64,000 nucleotides of DNA from the NCBI GenBank assembly GCA_004172935.1, contig SDZD01000005.1, forward strand, positions 124,001 through 188,000. Reading direction: 5' to 3'. Made by a program: the position numbers and the translations under genes. Origin of the DNA: a bacterium. Its GTDB lineage: Bacteria > Armatimonadota > Abditibacteriia > Abditibacteriales > Abditibacteriaceae. Positions 43,417 through 52,737 of the stretch are shown in pieces. Position 1 is the stretch's first letter. Each line of letters begins with the position of its first letter. The notes below the pieces were generated by a model. It worked only from the letters and a program-made list of their open reading frames with translations. It had not been told where the DNA came from and ran no database searches.

Positions 43417-44177
43417 CCCAGCAAGCCCGCCCGGAACTCAGGCCCAAGTTCGCTTGTCGTTAGCTTCACTTCATACTCGCCCGCTGCATAAGGCCCCATT
43501 GCATAAGGCGGAAAATACCACCGTAACCCATCTTTCTCCGCGATAAAATTTTCGCGCATATTCACTGGCACCCACTTCACATCGCCTTCCAACACCCACG
43601 TCGCTTCCTGCTCCGTGCCCTTAGTCGCGCGTAACTTCGCCATCAGCAAATTATTCACGCGCTTCGAAGCTGCTTCCCCATCAGTAAAAAAGTCCGCCAG
43701 TCTCAACTGACGCGGCCTTGTGGCGCCCTGTGGATAGCCAAACACATAACCCGAAGTGCCATACATGCCGTGCGCCCCACCCATGAACATGTAATACAGC
43801 GTCGTCGCCGAAATGAGGCGCGGTGTGTTCCACTCCAGCGAAGGAACGAAATCGTAATCGTATCTCAATTCGCCCACTAATCCCAAGTCTTTTGCGGTGC
43901 CGCGCGAGTCCTTCTCGAACTTGTTGTAGCCGTTCAGAGCATCCCGCTTCAAAATCAGGCCCGCGACCTGAGCGACGGGACGCGAACCCGAAAACACCGG
44001 GTACTCGGCTTTCAAGGTGCGTGTCGAACTCTTCGTTCCTACTGTTCGTAATGTTGCCACCCCCTTCCAGGTTTTTACATGATCGTCCGACATGCCCTCC
44101 TGGGCCATCGCAACAGACGACAAAGGAGCTGCTACCGTGGCAGCTCCCAGCAAAACAGTAAACAGTCGATATTTCAT
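43413..44177 (-). CDS. Exported DUF3298/DUF4163-type protein
   Basis: A 254-residue protein. A signal peptide (LFTVLLGAATVAAPLSSVAMA, cleavage after AMA) is followed by a domain that resembles the extracellular RsiV/PdaC-type: YPVFSG near the start, the GGAHG loop (about 133-137), and FIAEKDGLRWYFPPYAMG followed by PYAAGEYEVKL, the DUF3298 signature. Relatives bind lysozyme (RsiV) or peptidoglycan-related ligands, but no sigma factor gene is near. It is probably periplasmic or surface-exposed. Confidence 0.8.
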   Translation of the reverse strand: MKYRLFTVLLGAATVAAPLSSVAMAQEGMSDDHVKTWKGVATLRTVGTKSSTRTLKAEYPVFSGSRPVAQVAGLILKRDALNGYNKFEKDSRGTAKDLGLVGELRYDYDFVPSLEWNTPRLISATTLYYMFMGGAHGMYGTSGYVFGYPQGATRPRQLRLADFFTDGEAASKRVNNLLMAKLRATKGTEQEATWVLEGDVKWVPVNMRENFIAEKDGLRWYFPPYAMGPYAAGEYEVKLTTSELGPEFRAGLLG

Positions 44178-44237
44178 GGCGCAGAATCTTCCTTTGATGA
44201 CCTACGACATTCCCTTTAGAGATGTGCAGTCATCTAC

Positions 44238-45446
44238 TCACGGTGAATAATTGGCGTTGCGCGGCACTTCGGCGATGATGGTGAACGAACCCGTCACCAA
44301 AATCGTATCGTTGTGAGCAGCAAGCTCACGAGCACGCTCAACGGCCAGTTTTACGTCAGCAATGACTTCCACATCGCTGTGGATGTTTCGTAAAAAGTCT
44401 GCTAATTCTTCGGCGCTCAAAGCACGCGGCGAATCCGATTGGCAGCAGATAACGGTACGCGCCAACGGCACCAGAGTCTCGGCCATCTCACGCCAGTTTT
44501 TATCCTTCAAAATGCCCAACACTAACACCACATTTTCAGGCTGAGTCGGAATGCGCTCATTGAAAAACTCGACCAATTTTTGAGCGCCATCGGGATTGTT
44601 GGCGGCATCAATATAAATGGCGGGCGAATCGCCAATTTTCTCGGTGCGCCCCGGCACCCCATCCATAATGGAGTTCGGCATCGACAGCGACCAATCCAAC
44701 TGTGAGGCGAACTCATTCGCCACCACAATTGCCAGCGCGCGGTTTTGCCGCTCATAGTTCTGATTAGAAAGTGGAATCTGCTTGAAAAAAGCCCCAATCT
44801 CGTTGCAATAGCCCTCGAAAACTTCCAGCACCTCTGGCTTCCACTCGCCCGTAATGAACAAACGACCGGGCCGCGAAATGCAAACCTTATCTGCCGCGAT
44901 TTCTTCGAGCGTGTTGCCCAACCTGTCCATGTGGTCAAGCGCCACATGCGTCACCACCGAAACCAACGGGTCCGAGGCATTGGTCGCATCCCATTTGCCT
45001 CCTAATCCCACTTCTACCACTGCCGCAGCCACGCCAACGCGCGCAAAATGCCACAGCCCCAAAAAGGTCAGCACCTCAAATTCGGTCGGTTGCCCCAACT
45101 CGGAGGCAACCCTCTCAATGTGGGGCAGGGCATCGTCGAACAAGGCATCTAGCTCCTCATCGCTAATAGTGCCCTCGAATAACCCCACACCGGGCAACAC
45201 GCGAATACGCTCGTTCCACTCGTACAAATGTGGCGATGTAAAAAGCCCAATCCGCCGCCCATTCTGAGCCAGCATCCGCGCCGTATATTCGCACGTCGAA
45301 CCCTTCCCATTGGTGCCCCCCACTAGAATGTGCGGGTATTGTAGATGTGGGTTTCCCGCGCTCACTAGCAGGGCCACGATACGTTCCAATCCAGGCTGGA
45401 TACCGAAACGTTGAAGATTTTGAAGATATAAAGCAAGCCGGGACAT
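44238..45446 (-). CDS. folC: Folylpolyglutamate / dihydrofolate synthase
   Basis: A 402-residue Mur-ligase-type enzyme. GGTNGKGSTCEYTARML is the ATP-binding P-loop, TSPHLYEWNERI is the folate signature, HVALDHMDRLGNTLEEIAAD carries the metal-binding His and the carbamylated-lysine region, and IDAANNPDGAQKL replaces the common DGAHNP. It adds glutamates to folates, and in many bacteria also to dihydropteroate. Slightly short compared with the usual 420-430. It is monocistronic between a DUF3298 gene and a methyltransferase operon. Confidence 0.93.
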   Translation of the reverse strand: MSRLALYLQNLQRFGIQPGLERIVALLVSAGNPHLQYPHILVGGTNGKGSTCEYTARMLAQNGRRIGLFTSPHLYEWNERIRVLPGVGLFEGTISDEELDALFDDALPHIERVASELGQPTEFEVLTFLGLWHFARVGVAAAVVEVGLGGKWDATNASDPLVSVVTHVALDHMDRLGNTLEEIAADKVCISRPGRLFITGEWKPEVLEVFEGYCNEIGAFFKQIPLSNQNYERQNRALAIVVANEFASQLDWSLSMPNSIMDGVPGRTEKIGDSPAIYIDAANNPDGAQKLVEFFNERIPTQPENVVLVLGILKDKNWREMAETLVPLARTVICCQSDSPRALSAEELADFLRNIHSDVEVIADVKLAVERARELAAHNDTILVTGSFTIIAEVPRNANYSP

Positions 45447-45540
45447 GTCCCTTCAGACGAACCAGAGCCTTAGAAGACTGTTAGTTTCAGTTGTCGATGT
45501 CTTCAACCCGTCACACAAAAACTAAATTTTTCTCCACTGC

Positions 45541-46323
45541 TTATGCTTCCACTCGCCGAGCTACCCAGAACCAGCGCTCGCTCTGTGCGTGTGGCAGGTT
45601 GATGGTGTAAGCATCATACAGTCGCTCGACTTCCCAGCCCGTCTCTTCCAGCATGGCGCGCACTTCGTTGGCGCTATAAGCACGTTCGCGATGCACCTCA
45701 TGGAACAGTTCTGGGTCTCCGGTGCCCACCTGACGCGAAAACTCCATCTGTACACTGGTGATGTGTGTCTTTGGGTCGTAGCTGGCCTGCCAGTTATAGT
45801 GCAGTCGCTTGCGCGGGTCGAAGTTCGCCTGAGTGAACAGGTCTTGCGTCAGCGCAAACGGGGTATTCATATCGAACACGAACACGCCGCCCACCTCAAC
45901 GTGGCGCGCTATACAGGCGAAAGCTGCCTGCAGTTTTTCAGGGGCGAGGATGTAATTAAGCGAATCGTACAGGCAGGTCGCGCAGTCGAATTTCTCGCCC
46001 AAATCAAAGTCCGTTAAATCGGCTTCGACAAAGCGCAGATGCGAGCGAAATTCCGAACTCTCGACTTTGTGTTGCGCGACTTCGATCATCTTCGGCGCGA
46101 TGTCGACTCCCACTACTTCAAGCTCCGACTTGGCAAGTTCGAACGATAAATTGCCCGTGCCACAGGCACAATCGAGGCACTTTTTCGCGTCGTGTTGTAC
46201 GATCTGGAACAGCAAAAATACATAGTCAGCCCAGGCATCGTAGTCCACGATGTCCATCAACTCGTCGTAGTGTGGAGCCAGCGCTGAAAACTGCTCCGAC
46301 GAACTCCCGTTTCCGTTATCCAT
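45541..46323 (-). CDS. Class I SAM-dependent methyltransferase
   Basis: A 260-residue methyltransferase. CLDCACGTGNLSFELAKS is SAM motif I, VVGVDIAPKMIEVAQHK motif II, and EKFDCATCLYDSLNYIL motif III. The C-terminal part has beta strands that close the substrate pocket (HVEVGGVFVFDMNTPFALTQ). The substrate is not evident. It is the last gene of a four-gene minus-strand operon with the MFS pump 19 bp upstream, a nitroreductase and an SDR. Confidence 0.88.
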   Translation of the reverse strand: MDNGNGSSSEQFSALAPHYDELMDIVDYDAWADYVFLLFQIVQHDAKKCLDCACGTGNLSFELAKSELEVVGVDIAPKMIEVAQHKVESSEFRSHLRFVEADLTDFDLGEKFDCATCLYDSLNYILAPEKLQAAFACIARHVEVGGVFVFDMNTPFALTQDLFTQANFDPRKRLHYNWQASYDPKTHITSVQMEFSRQVGTGDPELFHEVHRERAYSANEVRAMLEETGWEVERLYDAYTINLPHAQSERWFWVARRVEA

Positions 46324-46342
46324 CGTCTATCTCCTTATAGTG

Positions 46343-47827
46343 TCACGCCTCCACTACGGCTGCGCCGTAATTTTGTGTCGGCAAATTTGCGACTTCTCTC
46401 ATATTCCGAGCCACCAAAAAGCGCGCGATAAGCACGACGACGAAGTTCATTCCAAATGCCACCGCCGTTCCTAGCGCCCATGTATCCGCATTGCCCGCGC
46501 CCTTCGGGTCGCTGATCGTGAAAAACACACCACCGATAATCGAAACGCCCACCGAAAACGCCACTTGCTGTGTCGTGCTAAGTACGCCCGATGCCGCGCC
46601 CGCGTTCTGCACGCCCACCGTGTTCATCGTCTGGCGAATCACTTGTGGAACACACAATCCCTGTCCCAACCCATACACGAACAAAATCGGCATCATGATG
46701 TACGGGTTCATGCCACCGCGAAACAGCAGAGTCGCCCCAATAATCAGTAACTGCCCGATCTGAAGTAGCGTCAACCCCACCAACAATGCCTTCGGCCCAA
46801 TGACCGACACAATTCGTGCGCTACTCAACGACGAAATCAAAAACGCCATCGACAGTGCGCCGAAAATGATGCCCGCCGAGCGTGGTTCGGCCCCCAGCCC
46901 TCGCTGCAAAAACTGACCGACCACAAACGAAGTCGAACTAATGCCCGAAAACAGCAGCAAAATCGCCACAAGACCGCGCCCGTATCCCTTCGATTCGAAC
47001 AGTTCCATCGGCACCAACGGCGAACCGCCGCGCTTCGACAATTGCACCTCAAAGCGATGCCACAGGAACCCCACGAAGAAGGCGCCGCCCACCATCACCC
47101 ACGCCCACCACGGAAAACCGCTCTCGCGTCCCTCTGAGATCGGGAAAATCAGCAAAAACAACGCGATGCCCGATAGCACCGCTCCCGGCACATCCAGCTT
47201 GCGCGCCTGTTCCGACTTCGACTCGCGCAGTAACACCGCGCTCAGCACCAGCGCGATAATGCCAATTGGCACGTTCACGAAGAAAATCGGACGCCAGCCC
47301 AACCCGAATAGGTTGGCACTCACCAGATAGCCGCCCAACACGTTGCCCAGAAACGAGCCAACGCCTACCGTCGCGCCAACATAAGAGGTCGCCAAATCGC
47401 GCTCATGCCCGACGAACATCACCTGAATCGTCGCCAGCACCTGGGGCGACATCAACGCCGCAAACGCGCCTTGAATGATGCGAAACAGAATCAACTCTTC
47501 GCCCGTGCGCGCGAATCCGCACAGAGCCGAGGCGAAGGTGAACCCCGCCATGCCTATCATAAAGATGCGTTTGCGCCCGTAGAGGTCGCCCAGACGCCCG
47601 CCCGTAATCAAGCAAACCGCGAACGACAAACCATACACCGCAACGGTAAGTTGCACCTGAGCATCAGTTGCCTCTGTCGTTTTCTTAATGGCCGGAAGAG
47701 CCAAATTGACGATCAGGAAGTCGAGGACACCCAGTAGCGTCGCCGACAAAATGACGGCGAACGCCAACCAACGATTGGGATCGGGTTTGGATTGTTTTGC
47801 AGAAATGTTCGCGGTTTGTTGATTCAT
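46343..47827 (-). CDS. MFS drug transporter, DHA2 (14-TMS, EmrB-like) family
   Basis: A 494-residue membrane protein with about 14 predicted helices. Motif A is GGRLGDLYGRKRIFMIG, and LGVLDFLIVNLALPAIKK is the first-helix signature of the DHA2 family. GVLSTTQQVAFSVGVSIIGG is the motif before the last helices. These are proton-driven exporters of hydrophobic compounds. It starts 6 bp after the nitroreductase gene and ends 19 bp before the methyltransferase gene, so its substrate could be a small molecule modified by those enzymes. Confidence 0.92.
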   Translation of the reverse strand: MNQQTANISAKQSKPDPNRWLAFAVILSATLLGVLDFLIVNLALPAIKKTTEATDAQVQLTVAVYGLSFAVCLITGGRLGDLYGRKRIFMIGMAGFTFASALCGFARTGEELILFRIIQGAFAALMSPQVLATIQVMFVGHERDLATSYVGATVGVGSFLGNVLGGYLVSANLFGLGWRPIFFVNVPIGIIALVLSAVLLRESKSEQARKLDVPGAVLSGIALFLLIFPISEGRESGFPWWAWVMVGGAFFVGFLWHRFEVQLSKRGGSPLVPMELFESKGYGRGLVAILLLFSGISSTSFVVGQFLQRGLGAEPRSAGIIFGALSMAFLISSLSSARIVSVIGPKALLVGLTLLQIGQLLIIGATLLFRGGMNPYIMMPILFVYGLGQGLCVPQVIRQTMNTVGVQNAGAASGVLSTTQQVAFSVGVSIIGGVFFTISDPKGAGNADTWALGTAVAFGMNFVVVLIARFLVARNMREVANLPTQNYGAAVVEA

Positions 47828-47833
47828 GAATAA

Positions 47834-48490
47834 TTAACGTCGTTCTATCAAGTCGCTCTTGTCGTAACGCACTTTGGCGAGTTCGCCATATTTGTCATCT
47901 TTGGCGCGGTAGCCAGCCGTGGCAATCACTGTTGCCGTCACATCGGTCAGGCCCAGCACTTCATCGAATTTAGCGGGCACAAACCCTTCCATCGGGCAAG
48001 CATCCACTCCAAGCAGCGCGCACGACAGCAAAAACTGGTCGAGAGCTATGTAAACCTGTTTCTTGTTCCAGTTCAGCACGTCCTCAGAGCTACGAGCCGA
48101 AATCGTGCTGCTAATCATTTGGGCGTACCCTTCTAGATTGGTCGCATCTATCCCGCGCTTTTCAGCCGTCGCATCCATCAGCTTTTTTACATCTTCATCG
48201 CTCAATTCGTTCTTGGCACAAAATACCACCAGATGTGAGCAAGTCGTGATCTGTGCCTGATTCCACGCATGAGGAGCCAGTTCCGCCTTCAGTGCCGGGT
48301 CGGTAATGACGATGAATTTCCACGGCTGCAAGCCATAGCTCGAAGGTGTCAGCAACAGCGCCTCCTCAAGCGTGTCCCATGTCTCATCGGGGATGCTGCG
48401 TGCATCATCAAATTTTTTGCAAGCGTAACGCGCGTTCAGCACGCGCAACAAGGTTTCGCCATCAATCGGCGCTTCAATAAGATTCGACAT
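47834..48490 (-). CDS. NAD(P)H-dependent FMN nitroreductase family protein
   Basis: A 218-residue protein close to the NfsB type. RYACKKFDDARSI binds the FMN phosphate, LTPSSYGLQPWKFIVITD is the dimer/FMN signature, and GVDACPMEGF (compare GIDSCPIEGF in E. coli NfsB) is near the C-terminus. It should reduce nitro groups, quinones or flavins in the cytosol. The gene lies between an SDR and an efflux pump, a common layout for electrophile or drug defence. Confidence 0.9.
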   Translation of the reverse strand: MSNLIEAPIDGETLLRVLNARYACKKFDDARSIPDETWDTLEEALLLTPSSYGLQPWKFIVITDPALKAELAPHAWNQAQITTCSHLVVFCAKNELSDEDVKKLMDATAEKRGIDATNLEGYAQMISSTISARSSEDVLNWNKKQVYIALDQFLLSCALLGVDACPMEGFVPAKFDEVLGLTDVTATVIATAGYRAKDDKYGELAKVRYDKSDLIERR

Positions 48491-48511
48491 AAAAATTCCT
48501 TCTCTTAATTC

Positions 48512-49234
48512 CTACCAGTTGATTGTTTTGGACACGTGAAAAAATCCGCCACTTGGCCCTTCTTTGCCCAAAGTCGCAAGTTGTACCACGGTTTTCACGC
48601 CTTGAGCCGCGCTCATCAGCGCCTGTGGTCCACCCATGTCCGTCTTCGCCCAGCCCGGATGAGCCGCGTTAATCTTCCATTTCGGGTCAGCGCTTTTTTC
48701 CTGCGCCAGAGCGATGGTATAAGCATTCAGCGCCGCCTTACTCGCCGAATACGAAGCGCGAATCCACGTCTTCATCTGCGGTTTCGAGATTTCCGTCAGC
48801 GACCCCAGAATGGCGCTCAAATTCACCACGCGCGGCTCATCCGATTTCTCAAGCAAAGGCAACGTCGCATTCGTCAGCGCCACAGCGCCAAACACATTGA
48901 CATCGAAGGTCTGTTTCCACGTCTCCAAATCGACGCCGCCCACCTTGAACGAATGCTCCAGCATAATGCCGGCATTGTTCACCAGCACATCGAGTAACCC
49001 GTACTCCTGCCCTATAAAGCGCGCTGCCTTCGCCACCGAATCCTCATCCGTCACATCAAGCGCAATAAAATGAGCATCCAACCCTTCGCCACGAAGTTCG
49101 TCCTGAGCTGCTACACCTTTGGCCTCATCGCGTGCTCCCAGCAACACCGTGAACCCATGATCGCGCCCCAATTGACGCGCCGTTTCCAAACCGAGGCCGC
49201 GATTAGCACCGGAAATCAAAGCGATTTTAGACAT
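48512..49234 (-). CDS. Short-chain dehydrogenase/reductase
   Basis: A 240-residue SDR of the carbonyl-reductase type. ALISGANRGLGLETARQLG is the cofactor-binding glycine motif, NNAGIM the structural NNAG motif, LSAI(LG) holds the catalytic serine and SYSASKAALNAYTIAL the Tyr-x3-Lys. HPGWAKTDMGG is the typical end. First gene of the operon that continues with nitroreductase, MFS pump and methyltransferase. Confidence 0.92.
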   Translation of the reverse strand: MSKIALISGANRGLGLETARQLGRDHGFTVLLGARDEAKGVAAQDELRGEGLDAHFIALDVTDEDSVAKAARFIGQEYGLLDVLVNNAGIMLEHSFKVGGVDLETWKQTFDVNVFGAVALTNATLPLLEKSDEPRVVNLSAILGSLTEISKPQMKTWIRASYSASKAALNAYTIALAQEKSADPKWKINAAHPGWAKTDMGGPQALMSAAQGVKTVVQLATLGKEGPSGGFFHVSKTINW

Positions 49235-49356
49235 TATGTTCCTAACTTAGTTACAAATTGCGGGCCAAAAACGCCATATTAACTTCTCCGATATTGGGCA
49301 ATCTACTCACGTTAGCGAAATGCAATTTTCATTATCCAGCCGCGCGTAGTGCCCCT

Positions 49357-50001
49357 TTACTCCCAGTAATTCTCCCACTCCTGCGCGAAGGTCTTCTTCA
49401 ATCTCTCCATATAGGCAAGAGTCTTAATCTTCACCATCCAAACGTCCTTGCCGCCTGTACCACCTTTACACACCACCCCTTCCTGAACGCCATATTTTCC
49501 ATTGCGCACATCCTCAACGAATTGACCCGTAATCTTCCCTTCGTAAACAACTCTGGCTGTATTCAAATGCCCGAAATCTGTTATCAGTTGCCGAGGCCCA
49601 ATCATCCCGAACGGCTCAACCCACACATCGAATAACATCAGTTCCTTCGGTTCATCATCTTTGTGTAAGCCCGCGAAGGAGTGCGCCCCAAAGAACTCGG
49701 TAAACACCTTGAAGTTCGAGAATGAGGTGTAATGTGGGTTATCCCGAAACACCTTCTCTATATCCTGAGCTAGTGTCGAATTGAATAGTCCGCCGCACCC
49801 TCGCAAATTCGTGTGTGCCCGCTCAAAACTCTCTATTCCACTCGAATTGAGATTAAATTCATCGCGCCGCGCCCCGAAACTGTGCCACCCAAAATCACGT
49901 TCCCATTCCCAGTGCAAATTGGTCCCATCGTACTTCTCGAAAGCAATACACCGACTGTCAGGGCAGTTACGACTATTGGGCATCTTCGGATAATGCAGCA
50001 T
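49357..50001 (-). CDS. Stand-alone RNA ligase-like nucleotidyltransferase
   Basis: A 214-residue protein with the nucleotidyltransferase core. Motif I is FEKYDGTN (Lys23 is the expected AMP acceptor), a motif Ia-like segment is FGARRDEFNL, motif III is LMLFDVWVE, motif IV is EGVVCKGG, and motif V is VWMVKIKT. This set fits the RNA_ligase/Rnl2 family, which seals RNA 3'-OH/5'-P ends after adenylation, and is less like DNA ligase because the OB fold is missing. There is no adjacent kinase-phosphatase, RtcB or toxin gene that would explain its substrate. An ATG at 49983 would shorten it by six residues. It lies in a patch of accessory-looking genes. Confidence 0.78.
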   Translation of the reverse strand: MLHYPKMPNSRNCPDSRCIAFEKYDGTNLHWEWERDFGWHSFGARRDEFNLNSSGIESFERAHTNLRGCGGLFNSTLAQDIEKVFRDNPHYTSFSNFKVFTEFFGAHSFAGLHKDDEPKELMLFDVWVEPFGMIGPRQLITDFGHLNTARVVYEGKITGQFVEDVRNGKYGVQEGVVCKGGTGGKDVWMVKIKTLAYMERLKKTFAQEWENYWE

Positions 50002-50200
50002 CCAGTGAGTGTGCAGAAAATTCTCCTACTCCAACTCTCTTAACCCCTGTTAATTCTATTGAAGAAGAAGCTGATACGGTTGTTATCTGTAGGCAATGAC
50101 TGAATATATTTTTTCACATGCATTGGTATTCCGTTATTGCCCTATTTTGTGGTCTTACTATGCTTTGCTTTTTGCCATAATTTAAGGGTTAAACTGTACC

Positions 50201-50992
50201 ATGTCAACGCCAACACCGACAGATACACCCGAAAAGTATTCCGATTGGTCCGAATGGAATCCGAAGGACTATATCGCTGAATATTACAGCGAAGTTATCC
50301 CTGATTGCCGCTTTGCGATGGAGTGGCTTCTGGAATCATTGGCCGATGTCCCGCCGGTAGATTGCGCCCTTGAATTTGGCACTGGTCCCATTCCCGTATT
50401 CACCTTCCCGCTTTCCCTACGGGCCAAAGAAATTCATCTCGCCGACTACCTGCAAGTCAACGTTGACGAACTCAGCAAATGGGCCAACAATGCGCCCGAT
50501 GCTCAGGATTGGTTGCATTTCTCGCAGGAGATGTTGCATTTGCAAGGCCACCCACTCGCCCCCGAAGCTCAGGCGCGCGCCATCGAAAAGGCCACCCGCG
50601 CCCGCATCACCAACATTACTTTGGGCGATGCCAAACAAACCAACCCACTGGGAGCCGACAAACGCGGCTCTTACGATCTCGTCACCACTCACTGCTGCGC
50701 CGAGAGTGCCACCAGCAACAAAGACGAATGGCGCGTCTTCATCTCCAACATCTTCAGTTTGGTCGCCCCCGGAGGCACATTAATCCAGACCGTTGTCGAA
50801 GGCGCCACCTACTACCGCGTCGGTAACAGAGCCTTTCCCGCCGCAGGAATCACACGCCACGATGTTATCGACTGTCTGGTCGATAACGGCTTCACCGACA
50901 TCGACCTCCGTGTGAGAAATACCCCCGGCAACTCCGAGCAAGGCTTCAGTTCATGTGTATTCGCACGTGCCGTAAAAGGAACAGCCTCCTAA
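50201..50992 (+). CDS. NNMT/PNMT/TEMT-like methyltransferase
   Basis: A 263-residue methyltransferase. It begins with an acidic/aromatic stretch (YSDWSEWNPKDYIAEYY) and then EVIPDCRFAMEWLLESL, the arrangement of nicotinamide/phenylethanolamine N-methyltransferases. ALEFGTGPIPVFTFPLS is a modified SAM motif I, and SYDLVTTHCCAESAT replaces the usual motif. Members N-methylate small amines or, in some bacteria, guanidine compounds. The substrate is not shown by context. Upstream are a divergent RNA ligase gene and about 200 bp of AT-rich spacer. Confidence 0.82.
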   Translation: MSTPTPTDTPEKYSDWSEWNPKDYIAEYYSEVIPDCRFAMEWLLESLADVPPVDCALEFGTGPIPVFTFPLSLRAKEIHLADYLQVNVDELSKWANNAPDAQDWLHFSQEMLHLQGHPLAPEAQARAIEKATRARITNITLGDAKQTNPLGADKRGSYDLVTTHCCAESATSNKDEWRVFISNIFSLVAPGGTLIQTVVEGATYYRVGNRAFPAAGITRHDVIDCLVDNGFTDIDLRVRNTPGNSEQGFSSCVFARAVKGTAS

Positions 50993-51061
50993 AACAAAAT
51001 CGCAGGCCCACTTCACCCCTTGCTGTGACAGTTTGAACTTGGGGGCTATTTGCCCCTTGTA

Positions 51062-51084
51062 GGGGCGAACCTTGTGTTCGCCCT
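51062..51084. repeat. Intergenic palindrome of the GGGCGAAC family, copy 2
   Basis: Identical in 23 bases to 42367-42389: arms GGGCGAAC and GTTCGCCC with loop CTTGT. It lies between two methyltransferase genes. Confidence 0.8.
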
Positions 51085-51186
51085 CCATCAATTCTCCATT
51101 TGCTTTTAAATGAGAAACAATATTCAATAATTGCCTCTGTAGAGGAACACCCACTGCCTCTACTCGTTGGTCTGTCTATCCATACA

Positions 51187-51900
51187 ATGAGTAATCAGCA
51201 AAAGCCCCAGCACTTCGGCAAAGGACACGCCTCGGCCTATGATAAGCAATGGGAGAAAGTTGCATCGATCACCGAGGCGCTTCATCTGCTCATTCGCATC
51301 AGGCTTTCAGGGCTTCCCGACGACGCGAATATCCTCTGTGTAGGTGCGGGGACTGGCTCCGAAATTCTCTATTTAGCCAATGCTTTTCCCGGTTGGACAT
51401 TCACGGCGGTAGAACCTGCTAGTTCAATGCTGGAAGTCTGCCGCCACCGAGCCGAAGAGGCTGGGATTGCAGCGCGTTGCACCTTCCACGAAGGCTACCT
51501 CGATTCTCTGCCCCCATCAGCGCCTTTCCACGCTGCCACGTGTCTCTTGGTATCTCAATTCATCCTGAAACCCGAAGAGCGCCGCCATTTCTTCTGCCAA
51601 ATAGCCGAGCGCTTGCTTCCCGGCGGCTGTTTAGTAAGCGCCGATCTGTCTTCCGGTGCCTCCCATTCAAATTACGACAATCTCATGGACGTGTGGCTCC
51701 AGTTCCAGAGCTTCAGGAACTCATCAGGCCCGATAACCCCAGAAGAACGGCAGAAAAGTCTTGATGCCTACAAGAATTTAGTCGCCGTCTCACCGCCACG
51801 AGAAGTCGAAGAACTCATCGCCTCCAGCGGTTTCGACGCACCAGTCCTATTTTTCCAGGCTCTCCTGATTCACGCATGGTACACCACCCGAACCAGCTAA
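51187..51900 (+). CDS. Class I SAM-dependent methyltransferase
   Basis: A 237-residue methyltransferase. ILCVGAGTGSEILYLANAF is SAM motif I, FTAVEPASSMLEVCRHRAEE motif II, and LPPSAPFHAATCLLVSQFIL motif III. The C-terminal helix-rich part (TPEERQKSLDAYKNL) likely forms the substrate cover. I chose the ATG at 51187; a frame from 51100 is open but carries no family-like sequence and includes part of the spacer after the palindrome. The substrate is unknown. Confidence 0.83.
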   Translation: MSNQQKPQHFGKGHASAYDKQWEKVASITEALHLLIRIRLSGLPDDANILCVGAGTGSEILYLANAFPGWTFTAVEPASSMLEVCRHRAEEAGIAARCTFHEGYLDSLPPSAPFHAATCLLVSQFILKPEERRHFFCQIAERLLPGGCLVSADLSSGASHSNYDNLMDVWLQFQSFRNSSGPITPEERQKSLDAYKNLVAVSPPREVEELIASSGFDAPVLFFQALLIHAWYTTRTS

Positions 51901-52019
51901 TTCATGGGCGGAATCGGGCCATCGGTAATCTACATTATGTAGAAACTTCAAGAGCATTCGATTCGCCGATGCCCATACGTGAACTCCTCTCACATGTTGA
52001 CGCACAGCACCTCCCCTAC

Positions 52020-52565
52020 TCATAGAATATAAATAAAGAGTCCCTTCTTCTGGTACATCGTAGAGAGACAAGTGTCTCTCCAAAACTCTACTTTCGAAAC
52101 GAAATCTTCATAGTTCCGCAAGCTGTCTTCTGCATGATTAATAGTGTTATAGAATTTCGTCATTTTTATCTCTGCCAACACGCTTGTCAGAAGAACGGTA
52201 CATTGCTCAACTTCCTTCGGTAGAAGTAATGTGATTCCTGAATCTAGACCGGAACGCTGGAATAGTTGTTGGTATTGATAACGCCTCTTCTTATTCGGAA
52301 AGGCGAGAAGGTCGAGCACTTCAAATGCTTCATAAAAATTCCTTGCGGTTTCACGCTCGAAATTAGAACGAATGCGCTTAAAATACAAATTCATGTCGGA
52401 AGACACTGAAATGCTCCCAAATACAAATTGATCGTTAACGTCGTATATTTTTTCCGCACGTACCAACTCTTTATCTTTTTGGGCTGGATTGCCAAAGGAT
52501 AAGTAGTCAACAAGCTCTACGAATTCAGCGATATCTACAGGAATAGCGTGAATGCTTTGTGGCAT
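52020..52565 (-). CDS. Protein of unknown function
   Basis: A 181-residue protein without recognisable motif. It is mainly helical by composition, lacks a signal peptide and membrane segments, and has several Phe/Tyr/Lys-rich stretches (FKRIRSNFERETARNFYEAF; FPNKKRRYQYQQLFQ). The base composition is clearly lower in GC than neighbouring genes, and the gene sits alone between a methyltransferase and an MFS gene, which suggests transfer. A short C-terminal end (KKGLFIYIL) closes at 52020. Confidence 0.55.
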   Translation of the reverse strand: MPQSIHAIPVDIAEFVELVDYLSFGNPAQKDKELVRAEKIYDVNDQFVFGSISVSSDMNLYFKRIRSNFERETARNFYEAFEVLDLLAFPNKKRRYQYQQLFQRSGLDSGITLLLPKEVEQCTVLLTSVLAEIKMTKFYNTINHAEDSLRNYEDFVSKVEFWRDTCLSTMYQKKGLFIYIL

Positions 52566-52737
52566 AGAATTCTGGAAAGAGTGTCAAAAGTGAAAACGTT
52601 TTTATCTACTGGTCTTTGAAAGAAGTGAAATTGTCTGCAAATCGAGTAGTGAGTAAATCGGAGATAGGTTTGTCATTCCGAAGGAAGCCATCCAATTAGA
52701 GGAATTTGTTCTGCGCACCCACGCGAGCCGATCTCTG

